64,000 nucleotides of DNA from Pyrinomonadaceae bacterium (GTDB lineage: Bacteria; Acidobacteriota; Blastocatellia; Pyrinomonadales; Pyrinomonadaceae): positions 124,001 through 188,000 of the forward strand of contig DASUNM010000023.1 in NCBI GenBank assembly GCA_036277115.1, written 5' to 3'. Below are positions 46,885 through 55,614 of this stretch, piece by piece. The notes under the pieces are model-generated. The model did not search any database. It was given only the letters and a program-made list of their open reading frames with translations, and was not told the origin of the DNA. Each line of letters begins with the position of its first letter. Within the stretch, counting starts at the first letter, position 1. The position numbers and the translations under genes are program-made.

Positions 46885-47559
46885 GTGACTTTCAATTACC
46901 TACTCAGAGACTCCGCAGCGTGGACACTTTTCTTCTTCGGCCTGGTGGTGGTTGCTGTAGTCACGCAACTTATTAAGAACCACAGGAAACGTCTGAAGAA
47001 GAAACTAATCTTGCCGTATCTGCTTAGCGCATTGATCAAGGCAGCACCGGCATTGTTCCTGAGCGGACTTTGCTGGTACGTGGGTCTGAATCTGATTGCG
47101 GCGGGGTTTTTGTTATGCGCCGTCGGCGACATTCTGCTGGATCTTCCGGAGGAAAAATTTCCCCTGGCATTTGAGTTTGGCGCGGGATCGTTCGGAGTAG
47201 CGCTGATCGTTTTTGCCGTGGCGAGTTATTACAAACCGCTGGCGGGTCATCCCTTGCGGCCGCTCGTTCTGACAAACGTCATTATCGCCTTGTTCATTAT
47301 CCGCTGGGTGCTTCCTTTGATTCCTCGATCGCGGCGAAAGCTCGAGCTCGCGTATTTTTCCCTATTGATCATTTCAAACTTCTTTGCCGGGCATTCTAAC
47401 GCCGCGGTCTTCCTCGGAAGTTCTTTGTGGTTCATGTCCGATCTATCGATCGGGCTGAGCACATACGTTCCCAAAACTCCGACCAACAGCCTCGACACGC
47501 TCGGCCTTTACGATCTTGGGCTCTATTTTCTCGCCATTGGGTTCCTGAATTTTAACTAG
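46885..47559 (+). CDS. YhhN/TMEM86-family lysoplasmalogenase-like membrane protein
   Basis: A 224-residue membrane protein with seven or eight hydrophobic helices. The family signature is spread over AVGDILL (about 76-82) and FLGSSLWFMSDLSIGL (about 172-187), which hold the conserved acidic residues of the YhhN/TMEM86 family. Animal TMEM86B cleaves lysoplasmalogens. It starts at GTG 46885 and has no clear ribosome binding site. It is convergent with the large cluster ending at 47639. Confidence 0.8.
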   Translation: MTFNYLLRDSAAWTLFFFGLVVVAVVTQLIKNHRKRLKKKLILPYLLSALIKAAPALFLSGLCWYVGLNLIAAGFLLCAVGDILLDLPEEKFPLAFEFGAGSFGVALIVFAVASYYKPLAGHPLRPLVLTNVIIALFIIRWVLPLIPRSRRKLELAYFSLLIISNFFAGHSNAAVFLGSSLWFMSDLSIGLSTYVPKTPTNSLDTLGLYDLGLYFLAIGFLNFN

Positions 47560-47638
47560 CTGGACAGAAACTCTGCCTCTTTGTGATTGAACCACCGCGC
47601 CCGCGCTCAGCCCGCGCGTGCTGCGCCGCTCGCAACGA

Positions 47639-50600
47639 TTACGAAATCACCTCGCCCAGTGAATGCAACGCGGCGAACGGCTCTTGTTTCGGTGTCAGCA
47701 AAAGCCGCTGTAACGGATCCTGCACAGCACCATTCAGGAAGGCCGCCGTCCGTTGCTCGCGCGTTTGACCATCGATCGTGCCCGTGCTGTTAATCCTCTT
47801 GGCGATAGCGTACTGGACCTTTTTGGTTCTGAGATCCACGATCAAGGTAGCACCACCGCGAAAATCAAACTCCTCATTATCGACTTTTAGGCGGCGCGAC
47901 TGCGTCAGTGCCAAAATGATTTGCGGCTTGTGCTGGCCATCTGAGCCCATCCTCATCGCCCGTCGCATATCGCAAATCTCGAAAGGCAAATCAGGATCGA
48001 GACCAATTAGCTCACCAAACTGCTTCCGCAGGTTCGGTTTGAGATCCTTGAAAATGCTGGTGAGCATTTTTTTCAGCGATTCGAGGTACGTACAGGTTTC
48101 GTCGTACAACGCTTCGCGCGTGGGCGAGTAGAAGCAAATGTCCGCGTACCGCTTTAAATGCTCGAGAAACTTTCCTAGTTGCGCTTCCAACGCTTTCTCA
48201 GTTGCTTCGTCCTGCTTAAAGCCTTCAAACAGGTCGACGCCCTGCCAGCGCAGCGTCTCCACGGACAGCGTGTCCAAATCCAACGGATATATGCCGCGTT
48301 TGCGAAAACTTTCAACGAAAGCGACCCGATAATGATAAGGATCGTCCGGCACCAGATCGGCATCCGCGGTAATCAATCCGCGCAGATATTCGCCAAAAGT
48401 GATATCCACCGGCGGAATGTAATCGAGCGCGCGGATGCAGATATTCAACATGTGACCCGCTGTTTTCGACGCCTCAGCCGATAGCCGGTGTACGAGATCA
48501 GGATGGATGGCCCCCGCCTTAAGGACGCCGGTGCCGCCCGTGTAAATTCGCAACAGGTCCGCAGTACGAGTCTTGTAAATTGCCAGGAAGGCATCGAACA
48601 CTGCCGCTACCAAAAGCGCTCCACGCGCGTGGGGTTCTTTCGTCTTCTCGTAATCCGCCGGGTCTGGCTTAATCCTCGTCCAGGTTCCATCTTTACCAAA
48701 CTTTCCTATCGCGTCGCGCAAGGCGCCCCGTCCGCCGATGGCCCTGCCGAATTGCACCGCCAGGCTGCCAAGAATCGATTCCTCCTCCAGATTGCCTCTG
48801 GTTCGGGTAATCACATTCTCGAGGATCTCGGAGATGGTGAAATGCTGCATAAGTGCGACGATGTCGGCGAAGGCCTCGTGGAAGGCCAGCACATCCAGAT
48901 TTGTCGCTTCATTAAACTCCCGGTGCATGCCGTCGAGGATCGCATGGGTTGTTTCATGGGCAATGATGTCATGCGACAAGCATGAATAAACTCTGCTACC
49001 CGGGACATGATCGCCAGGATCGTCAGCCGACGCCTCGAAGTAACCGAAGAGTAGCGAAACCCCCGGCGGACTGTAGAAAGCATTAGCCCCGCGCAGCGCG
49101 TGCGGTTGTATTTCAAGCTGGCGCACAAATTTTGTCCGGTTGTCCGTTTGCCTTGCACGCCAGAGCACACGCCGGCCTAATGCCCGTTCAAAGTGCTCGA
49201 TGGTTTTCATCGCTACGGCGTAAACCATCTGCTGATGGAATTGCGGATTGCCTTCTGCCGGCGGCCAACCATCCTGCGCCAGGAGTTTTGGTTCATTCAG
49301 GTCGACAGGATCATACGTCGTGCCGGATGCATCCGTATCGACGACCTTGACGTATTCTCCAGTCAGTCCGGGAGTCTTCGGGTCTTCCGATGAGTCAATG
49401 AACTCTTTGCTGTTTAGTTCTTCCCACCTGACTTTGAGCACCACTTCGTTAATCCCGGCAGTCTCAAGCTGAGTCGAGAAGCTTGGATCGACTGCATAAC
49501 AACGCAATCGGCGGAACGTTGGGTTGACGAGCTTGACCCCTTTCTCGCTGACGGGCCGCGGCGGCGGCACGATTTCGACTGGAAAGCGTGGTGCTGGACC
49601 GCCAGGTGCTGAGCCGCCAACCACCGACGTATAGCGAGCGGCTAAATGCTTTCGCAGAGTGAGCGAAGCCTTCGGATTGGCGATGACGGCATCCATGAAT
49701 TCCTTGAGCGCCTTATCGCCTGGCGGCGTTGCCGGATCATCAATAATTTCTTGCAACCTAACGCCCTGGACGTCATCGTTCGCCAAATAGAGCTGAGTCA
49801 ACTCGAGGTTGAACATCTCTTCGCGCGGAGGCGCCTCGGAGATGCCCAATCCGGTCAACACACGCAAGAAGGCAAACGAATCCCTGTCAGGCGGCGTCTG
49901 CGGCCGATTGAGGTCCGGCTGTACATTGAGTGCAAAATGGGCTTGCAGGATGCCGTTGCCGAAGTGTTCCGGGTCAACGTTCTTATCTTTTGCCGAGCTG
50001 AACAAGGCATGACGAACCGCCTCCACGCGGCGCCAGTCGCGTGGCAGACGATCTTTGTACTTCTCGTACCAAATTGCCGCGGCGGCCGCGACCTGCGGAG
50101 TAGCCGAGGACGTGCCTTCGCCATTCTCGCGAATCTCAGGACTTTGCTTGAAGACCGGCCATGGAATATTGGGTGTGTACGCGGCGATCGCGGCCGTCAT
50201 TGAACTGGCCGGCCCCCAACTACCCTGAAGTTGGCGCCCCGTAATTCCATCGTAAGGTTTTCCGTTGGCCATCACGCCGCACACGGCGATGGTGCGGTGA
50301 TATCTTGCCGGATACACGACGTGACGCGATGGGAGCCCCATGACGTTGTTGCCCGCCGCCGCGCAAATGCAGATACCCACCTCGTAAGCTTTGTTGACCA
50401 GTTCGCCCCACGCCCTGGACGGCAGGCCGCCCATGCTCATCGTTACGACGTCGCAGCGATTATCGATCGCAAATTGCAAGGCCTGCGCCAACGCGCTGGT
50501 CCTGAACAGAATGACGGAATCCGCTATGCGAAGCGTGACTACGTCCGCCCCGGGCGCGCCGCCCAGAAAATCGCCGCCCAGGAAGTCGACACCCGCGCCG

Positions 50601-51250
50601 GCCAGAATTCCAATCGTGCCGGTGCCGTGATCGAGATTCTCCGGGAACAGGCCCAGCGCGGCCCGCGATTCTGCCTTATTCGGATCCGGATCGCCTTCGA
50701 CAAAGCTACGCTCGAGCACGATGCGAGCGGGTTTAGCAACGTGACTTCGGTCGAATCCCGTGTCGATGTGAGCGATGCGCGTGCGCGGATCGCGGAAGTC
50801 GACGGCGGAACGTGCCCATTGGAGTTGTGTGTACTCGGGCCCGAGGTGCCAGCCAAATGAAGGCGGCCCACCGAACGGTCCGGTAACCTTGTTATTCTTG
50901 TCGTCCTGCGGCGTGTGGCCGCCGGCAGCCGGAGCCGCCGCCATCGCCGCGCCGCCGGGAACCAATTCACTGCCGTCGTCGAATGTTTGGTCCAAGTCGG
51001 GTTCAGCGAAGAGTACCGCCGAAGCGTCGACACCAAGCTGCTCGGCGACCTGAGCATGCGCCAAATCCCATGGATTTGGGCCGACGGTGTCCGGCAAGTC
51101 GGCGAGATACCATTCGGGAGTATCGCTCAGGCCGAACACGTTCAACTGCCGCGGCCGATCATGAAGTGGCCTCAGATTGACTTTTGAAGCAGCTGCGGCG
51201 AGCCCGAAGTTTGGTTTGAGCTTTACCAGCACGCGATTTGAACTGGACAT
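47639..51250 (-). CDS. Fusion of S8 subtilisin-like protease and zinc gluzincin peptidase
   Basis: A 1203-residue protein with two protease domains. The subtilisin domain (about 130-440) has Asp163 in HIDTGFD, His208 in LDHGTGTIG, and Ser381 in GEGTSSATP. A second domain (about 640-900) has HETTH at 765-769 and a downstream HEAFADIVAL with Glu792, the pattern of gluzincins such as M4/M36 thermolysin relatives (HExxH then Glu about 23 residues later). The remaining C-terminal 300 residues are alpha-helical and unrecognised. There is no signal peptide or membrane helix. It is the last gene of the eight-gene cluster, 44 bases after the previous one. An all-in-one double protease is unusual. Confidence 0.88.
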   Translation of the reverse strand: MSSSNRVLVKLKPNFGLAAAASKVNLRPLHDRPRQLNVFGLSDTPEWYLADLPDTVGPNPWDLAHAQVAEQLGVDASAVLFAEPDLDQTFDDGSELVPGGAAMAAAPAAGGHTPQDDKNNKVTGPFGGPPSFGWHLGPEYTQLQWARSAVDFRDPRTRIAHIDTGFDRSHVAKPARIVLERSFVEGDPDPNKAESRAALGLFPENLDHGTGTIGILAGAGVDFLGGDFLGGAPGADVVTLRIADSVILFRTSALAQALQFAIDNRCDVVTMSMGGLPSRAWGELVNKAYEVGICICAAAGNNVMGLPSRHVVYPARYHRTIAVCGVMANGKPYDGITGRQLQGSWGPASSMTAAIAAYTPNIPWPVFKQSPEIRENGEGTSSATPQVAAAAAIWYEKYKDRLPRDWRRVEAVRHALFSSAKDKNVDPEHFGNGILQAHFALNVQPDLNRPQTPPDRDSFAFLRVLTGLGISEAPPREEMFNLELTQLYLANDDVQGVRLQEIIDDPATPPGDKALKEFMDAVIANPKASLTLRKHLAARYTSVVGGSAPGGPAPRFPVEIVPPPRPVSEKGVKLVNPTFRRLRCYAVDPSFSTQLETAGINEVVLKVRWEELNSKEFIDSSEDPKTPGLTGEYVKVVDTDASGTTYDPVDLNEPKLLAQDGWPPAEGNPQFHQQMVYAVAMKTIEHFERALGRRVLWRARQTDNRTKFVRQLEIQPHALRGANAFYSPPGVSLLFGYFEASADDPGDHVPGSRVYSCLSHDIIAHETTHAILDGMHREFNEATNLDVLAFHEAFADIVALMQHFTISEILENVITRTRGNLEEESILGSLAVQFGRAIGGRGALRDAIGKFGKDGTWTRIKPDPADYEKTKEPHARGALLVAAVFDAFLAIYKTRTADLLRIYTGGTGVLKAGAIHPDLVHRLSAEASKTAGHMLNICIRALDYIPPVDITFGEYLRGLITADADLVPDDPYHYRVAFVESFRKRGIYPLDLDTLSVETLRWQGVDLFEGFKQDEATEKALEAQLGKFLEHLKRYADICFYSPTREALYDETCTYLESLKKMLTSIFKDLKPNLRKQFGELIGLDPDLPFEICDMRRAMRMGSDGQHKPQIILALTQSRRLKVDNEEFDFRGGATLIVDLRTKKVQYAIAKRINSTGTIDGQTREQRTAAFLNGAVQDPLQRLLLTPKQEPFAALHSLGEVIS

Positions 51251-51294
51251 CGTCCCCTCCTCAGTAGAGCAACTTGGATCTGCTGGACGCGAGA

Positions 51295-52365
51295 CTAATG
51301 CACTTTGCGCTCGTGCACCCGCGTCGCCGTCGATGGATTATTCCGATCGGATCGCCAGGTCGGATGATTAAAATGGATCACAAAATCACCGTTGTAAGAA
51401 ATTACCGCGTCGTCAAAAGTAATCCTGCCAATCCGACGCCAGTTGTTGAAACTGAACTTTTGCGCCACGCCCGGTCCCCGACGCGAACCCTCGTCCGTCG
51501 TTTCAATGTTGAAGACTAATTTACGTCTGGGCGCCGGATCCCCTCGGTCAAAGATCTGCGCCATGATTTCATCACGAAAATCCAGGTCGCGATCTTCGAT
51601 TCTCGGCTGCTCAGGGGAAACCGTGAGTCGCATAAAGTTTGGACATCGCGTTTGCTCGCTGTCGGACTTATCCAGCTCGGCCAGTTGGTACAGTTGCCGT
51701 TGCGCCGGCTCGCGGTCAACGATCTGAAACACGAGCCCGGTAATAATCAGAATTGGTGTTCCCCAACCGCGCCGCCAGGCATGCACGTCAGGCGCGCTGC
51801 GCAATTCAGCATCATTTATGTAGTCGGTGTTTTCCCCCGCGATGTCCTGCTGCGTAAAAAAACTCGCGGTCCGCAGCGGTTGTTGATGTTCGGGGTCAGT
51901 AGTCGGAAACAATTTTCCCACCATTGCCAACGAACGAGTGTGTCCGCGCCGCGTTTCAGTGCAACAGGTTGAATAGCGCGCGATCAGGAGGCCGCGACTG
52001 TCTTTGCGAAAGTAACCTGAGTATTCGGTCGCCTCAGTTATCTCCCAAAGTCCCGTAAGGCAAACGCCGTTCGGATGCAATAGGCGACGAAAGCCCTTGC
52101 CATTCTCGCCCCAGCGCAAGTCCGCATGCGAATCAACCGTGCGCTCAATGGCTTTGCGGAAAACATATGACTTTCCGAAAGGGAGCACGCCTCGCAGGAC
52201 ACTCGCGAGGGTGACTTTATAGGTGGGCAAGGGCGGCGCCGCGGAGCTGCCCCAAACTTTTTGATATGGATTCTTGAAGACGGCCTCTCGTACTTCGGCA
52301 AAGCGCGATCCGTTGTAACTACGGTCCGCCTCGGTAATTTCGATCCCGGAATAGTCTGTCTTCAT
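51295..52365 (-). CDS. Uncharacterised protein, possibly catalase-fold
   Basis: A 356-residue protein without signal peptide or membrane segment. A central stretch (about 105-195: HPNGVCLTGLWEITE, RGLLIARYS, RSLAMVGKLFPTTDP, ASFFTQQDIAG) and a C-terminal region (RRIGRITFDDAVISYNGDFV, FNHPTWRSDRN) have the order seen in some distant heme catalase-superfamily proteins. I could not find the heme-ligand tyrosine motif, so this is a weak fold guess. It sits between the HabA-like protein and the double protease, 36 and 44 bases from each, so it belongs to the cluster. Confidence 0.55.
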   Translation of the reverse strand: MKTDYSGIEITEADRSYNGSRFAEVREAVFKNPYQKVWGSSAAPPLPTYKVTLASVLRGVLPFGKSYVFRKAIERTVDSHADLRWGENGKGFRRLLHPNGVCLTGLWEITEATEYSGYFRKDSRGLLIARYSTCCTETRRGHTRSLAMVGKLFPTTDPEHQQPLRTASFFTQQDIAGENTDYINDAELRSAPDVHAWRRGWGTPILIITGLVFQIVDREPAQRQLYQLAELDKSDSEQTRCPNFMRLTVSPEQPRIEDRDLDFRDEIMAQIFDRGDPAPRRKLVFNIETTDEGSRRGPGVAQKFSFNNWRRIGRITFDDAVISYNGDFVIHFNHPTWRSDRNNPSTATRVHERKVH

Positions 52366-52401
52366 GAGGCCTCAATAGGGTTGGTTTCGATGCCTGGTCG
52401 T

Positions 52402-52827
52402 CTAGGTCGCCTTCGCGCGGCGCAGTCCCCAAAGCACGAGGACGCAGAAACTCACCATCGCGACTGACGATAAAACCAGGCCGCCGGTAACAATATTTTC
52501 TTTCCAGGCGGCAGCCAGCCGGCCCGAACCCGCCAAAGGCGTCAGCCGGTTCGTGCTGAAAGCCGCGGCCAAAAAACTCGTACAAAGATTCAAATATGAG
52601 CTGAACACCGCGAGCCTAGCGGCCGCCGTGCTCCACTTTCCCGGCAAGTTTTGCAGCGGCCAAATGGCGCCGATGGCCATCAAGAACAGGCCGCCGAGAA
52701 GCCCGACCAAATGTGCGCTCAATCCCATGCGCATGTTGGCGAGCCACGGCATGATCATCCCGGTCACCAACGCCAGGATAAAAAGCAAGACTCCGGCGCT
52801 CACTAGAAACCGGCGTTGATCCTCCAT
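52402..52827 (-). CDS. HabA-like four-helix membrane protein
   Basis: A 141-residue membrane protein with four hydrophobic helices (about 9-29, 37-58, 70-92 and 113-135). The segment ANMRMGLSAHLVGLLGGLFL, then AIGAIWPL, and a final LVLWGLRRA follow the pattern of the hydroxylaminobenzene mutase (HabA) family. HabA rearranges hydroxylaminobenzene to aminophenol in nitrobenzene-using bacteria, but most family members have unknown roles. It starts two bases after the stop of the patatin gene, so it is likely translated together with it. Confidence 0.7.
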   Translation of the reverse strand: MEDQRRFLVSAGVLLFILALVTGMIMPWLANMRMGLSAHLVGLLGGLFLMAIGAIWPLQNLPGKWSTAAARLAVFSSYLNLCTSFLAAAFSTNRLTPLAGSGRLAAAWKENIVTGGLVLSSVAMVSFCVLVLWGLRRAKAT

Positions 52828-52829
52828 AT

Positions 52830-53681
52830 TCAGCCTATTCGATTAGCCTCGCACCAGGCGCGGGCGGCGCTCACGCCTTCTTCCACTGCCTCGGGAAAGC
52901 GCCGCGGCTTGAAGTTGAAGAGATAGTGTAAGCCGACCTCCGCCTTCAATTCGTAGACTTTGATCGGTCGTCCAAACTCACCTGGTAATCCACGTTCGAT
53001 CGCCGCGTTGTTCGCGTCAATCCGCGTCAGTACCCGCCGGTAACTGTAATTCGCCGTGGCTTCAAAAATTCCAAAGAAGTTACCGAGAAAGCCTTTGCCC
53101 CACTTGCCGCGCTCACTCGTGTTCCAGATTATCCAGACCTCATCAGCACCGCGACGAATGGCTTCTTCAAGATTAGTAGCCGTGTTAAGGACCGCATCGA
53201 TGTACGTATCACCTTCGATCTTCACCGGCGGAAAGAACATCGGCAACGACGCGGTTGCGATCAGAAAGTCTTCTGTGAGCTCCGGGGTCGTGACGGGACG
53301 CAGCTGGTGTTTCGAGAAGTTGTAGACATTAAATGTGCCATCGCGCGGACTGGCGCGAATCTTGTTTAGATCAATTCCCCACCTGGGAAAGATCTTTTTT
53401 CGGAAGGCGTCCAACTCGAAAAACGATTCGGCGAAGAAGAGTAGCGGCAACTGCGACCAGTTGACGTTAACCGCGGTGAAGGGTTTGAAGTTACGCCAAT
53501 TGTCGGCGATCTGTGTGCCACTCATCCCCTGCACCCACATCGCCAGGTTGAAACACGCCGCACTCACGCCGTCACCGTGATCGAATTCGATGCCCGCTTC
53601 GTCGAGCCACACTTGAAGCACACCTGCCTGAAACGGGATCTTGAGTCCGGCTCCGGCGAGCATCAGCGATCGCTTTGGCAT
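52830..53681 (-). CDS. Patatin-like phospholipase homologue
   Basis: A 283-residue protein of the patatin family, which hydrolyses acyl chains from lipids with a Ser-Asp dyad. The start MPKRSLMLAGAGLKIPFQAGVL carries the oxyanion-hole glycines, with the usual GGGxKG degenerate (GAGLKI). The nucleophile elbow reads GDGVSAACFNL, the serine being in GVSAA instead of GxSxG. The Asp is in YIDAVLNTATN where DGG is usual. The residues are present but the motifs are relaxed, so the specificity may differ. No signal peptide. It lies 18 bases after the GMC gene and two before the HabA-like gene. Confidence 0.78.
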   Translation of the reverse strand: MPKRSLMLAGAGLKIPFQAGVLQVWLDEAGIEFDHGDGVSAACFNLAMWVQGMSGTQIADNWRNFKPFTAVNVNWSQLPLLFFAESFFELDAFRKKIFPRWGIDLNKIRASPRDGTFNVYNFSKHQLRPVTTPELTEDFLIATASLPMFFPPVKIEGDTYIDAVLNTATNLEEAIRRGADEVWIIWNTSERGKWGKGFLGNFFGIFEATANYSYRRVLTRIDANNAAIERGLPGEFGRPIKVYELKAEVGLHYLFNFKPRRFPEAVEEGVSAARAWCEANRIG

Positions 53682-53699
53682 TTCCCCTCGATTCGGATC

Positions 53700-55583
53700 T
53701 CATTCCCCATCGTCGAGAATGGCGTTGGCCGCCTTTTCCGCAATCATGTAGATGGGCATCACTACAAAGAATCCCGGGATGCGAGGAAATACCGAGGCAT
53801 CCACGACGCGCAGTCCTTTGACTCCACGCACGCGAAACTTTGAATCAAGAACTGCATCCGGATCGTCGTCGGCGCCGATCTTGCACGTGCACGATGCGTG
53901 ATGGCCCCAGGAGCGATCCTGTACGAACTTGTCGATTCCTTCCTGCGAGCTCAGATCCACTCCCTTCATACACTCGGGATCGACGGGCAATCGGTTCTTG
54001 GTTCCTTTCAAAAGGCTCTTGACGATGGCGACGCCCTCACGCATCGCCTGCAGATCCTTCTCAGAGTCGGGCGTTAGTTTGCCGCTTTCGTCGCGCTCAA
54101 AGTAATTGAAATTAACGTGAGGCGGATCGAGTGGATCGCTGGAGTTAAGGGTCACTTTGCCGCGAAAGCGCGCGTGTCCTTTCAGCAACAGCCATGTCCA
54201 TTTGTTGTGCGGCGGTGTGGTGGATTCCTTGGCCCAGCCGGTGTAATAGCCGACAAAAGCTCCGGGCACGCCGAAGATAAATAAATCGGGTTCGTTGTTC
54301 TCAGCGACGCTGGACTTAGCCAGAAATCCGACTACCGCGCCGTTCGTGGCGTACAAGCCGGTGTATTTGTCCTTCCATTGGGTGAAGAACTCGTCTCCCT
54401 CCTCACCTTCGGCCGGCCCGGCAAACGTCGCCTTAGCAAGCAAGCTAAAGGGTTCCTTTGATTCCGCCACGATCCCCACTTCGTATCGATCCTGCAGGTT
54501 CTTGCCGACGCCGGGGAGATCGACACGCACCGGAATGTTTATCTCTGGCCGCTCCAACTCTTCGCGCGGACCGATGCCGGAGAGCATCAACAACTGCGGC
54601 GTAATGTATGCCCCGGCAGCCAGGATGACTTCATGTTTCGCGCGCACTTCCTGTGGGGGACCGTTTGGTTTTCCAAATCGTTCCGGGTTGCGGTCGGCGC
54701 GATAGAGTCCTTCGCCCTGGAGGTACCGCACGCCGACTACCTGCTTATCATCGGCGTCATCAAAGATGAGCTCCGTCACGTGACAGTTCGTCCGCACTTC
54801 CAGGTTGCCGGTTTTTGCGGCGGTCTTGATTCGTTCGCGCGTGCCCGCGCGACGGCCCTGGCTGTCGATGGCCATCGGCACCAGGATCACGCCTTCGCCG
54901 TGGCGCAAGCGCAGATCGTTCGGATCGACTCGCGCTCGCCAGCGCACGCTGAGCGGAAACCACGGCCGGTTCCAAAACCGAAACGGAAGAAGTTTTCGGT
55001 GTGACCAGAACGAGTGCTTGACGATCTCACCAATCGACGGGTCATGATGCATGATGGCCGCGCGGGCCAACGAGATGGTGTCGGCGTTACGTGTCGGCAA
55101 CCAACCTTCCTTGCCATGGCCGGAAGAGCTTGCGCAACGATGACGCCAGCTCTCAACCTGCGCGAAATACTGGTCCATTTTCCGCGGCGCCCAACTGTTG
55201 TCGCCGGTGGCATCGACGATGGTCTGCCAATCACTATCGTGTGGGCGAATAATGATCATCGCGTAGTGCGCAGTGCAGCCACCCACGGTGCGCGCGCGCG
55301 GGTAATAGACGCCGTTTCGCCCGGCCTTCAGCTCCACCTGGTATTTCGGATCCTGTTTCTGCCGCTCTTCTTCTTCGTAGTGCCGCACGTAATGATCCAA
55401 ACGCATGTCGGGATCTTCGGTGGCATTGCCGTGAAAGACGGGCACTTGATAGTTGTACGGCTGGTGATCGCCGCCGGCTTCGAGTAACAGGACTGACTTC
55501 CCTTTTTCGGCCAGGCGCGCCGCCAGCGGACCGCCACCGGCGCCTGATCCAACCACGATGTAATCAAACTGTGGTGCACTCAT
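53700..55583 (-). CDS. GMC-family FAD oxidoreductase
   Basis: A 627-residue flavoenzyme of the glucose-methanol-choline family. The FAD-binding GSGAGGGPLAARLAEKG is at residues 12-28, with a second GMC motif in GRNGVYYPRARTVGGCTAHY. The C-terminal part (SWGHHASCTCKIGADDDPDAVLD...LRVVDASVFP) carries the histidine region usual for the base. Substrates of the family include alcohols, sugars and sterols. No signal peptide is seen, so the enzyme is cytoplasmic or uses another route. It lies between the cytochrome and patatin genes (31- and 18-base gaps). Electron transfer to the adjacent cytochrome is possible. Confidence 0.92.
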   Translation of the reverse strand: MSAPQFDYIVVGSGAGGGPLAARLAEKGKSVLLLEAGGDHQPYNYQVPVFHGNATEDPDMRLDHYVRHYEEEERQKQDPKYQVELKAGRNGVYYPRARTVGGCTAHYAMIIIRPHDSDWQTIVDATGDNSWAPRKMDQYFAQVESWRHRCASSSGHGKEGWLPTRNADTISLARAAIMHHDPSIGEIVKHSFWSHRKLLPFRFWNRPWFPLSVRWRARVDPNDLRLRHGEGVILVPMAIDSQGRRAGTRERIKTAAKTGNLEVRTNCHVTELIFDDADDKQVVGVRYLQGEGLYRADRNPERFGKPNGPPQEVRAKHEVILAAGAYITPQLLMLSGIGPREELERPEINIPVRVDLPGVGKNLQDRYEVGIVAESKEPFSLLAKATFAGPAEGEEGDEFFTQWKDKYTGLYATNGAVVGFLAKSSVAENNEPDLFIFGVPGAFVGYYTGWAKESTTPPHNKWTWLLLKGHARFRGKVTLNSSDPLDPPHVNFNYFERDESGKLTPDSEKDLQAMREGVAIVKSLLKGTKNRLPVDPECMKGVDLSSQEGIDKFVQDRSWGHHASCTCKIGADDDPDAVLDSKFRVRGVKGLRVVDASVFPRIPGFFVVMPIYMIAEKAANAILDDGE

Positions 55584-55614
55584 TTTATTTTTCTCTTAAT
55601 CTGCGACAGGCGTC

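Noticed and set aside
52402-52827. Assignment as active hydroxylaminobenzene mutase
   Set aside because: Family resemblance is clear, but no nitroarene pathway genes accompany it, so the enzymatic role is not claimed.
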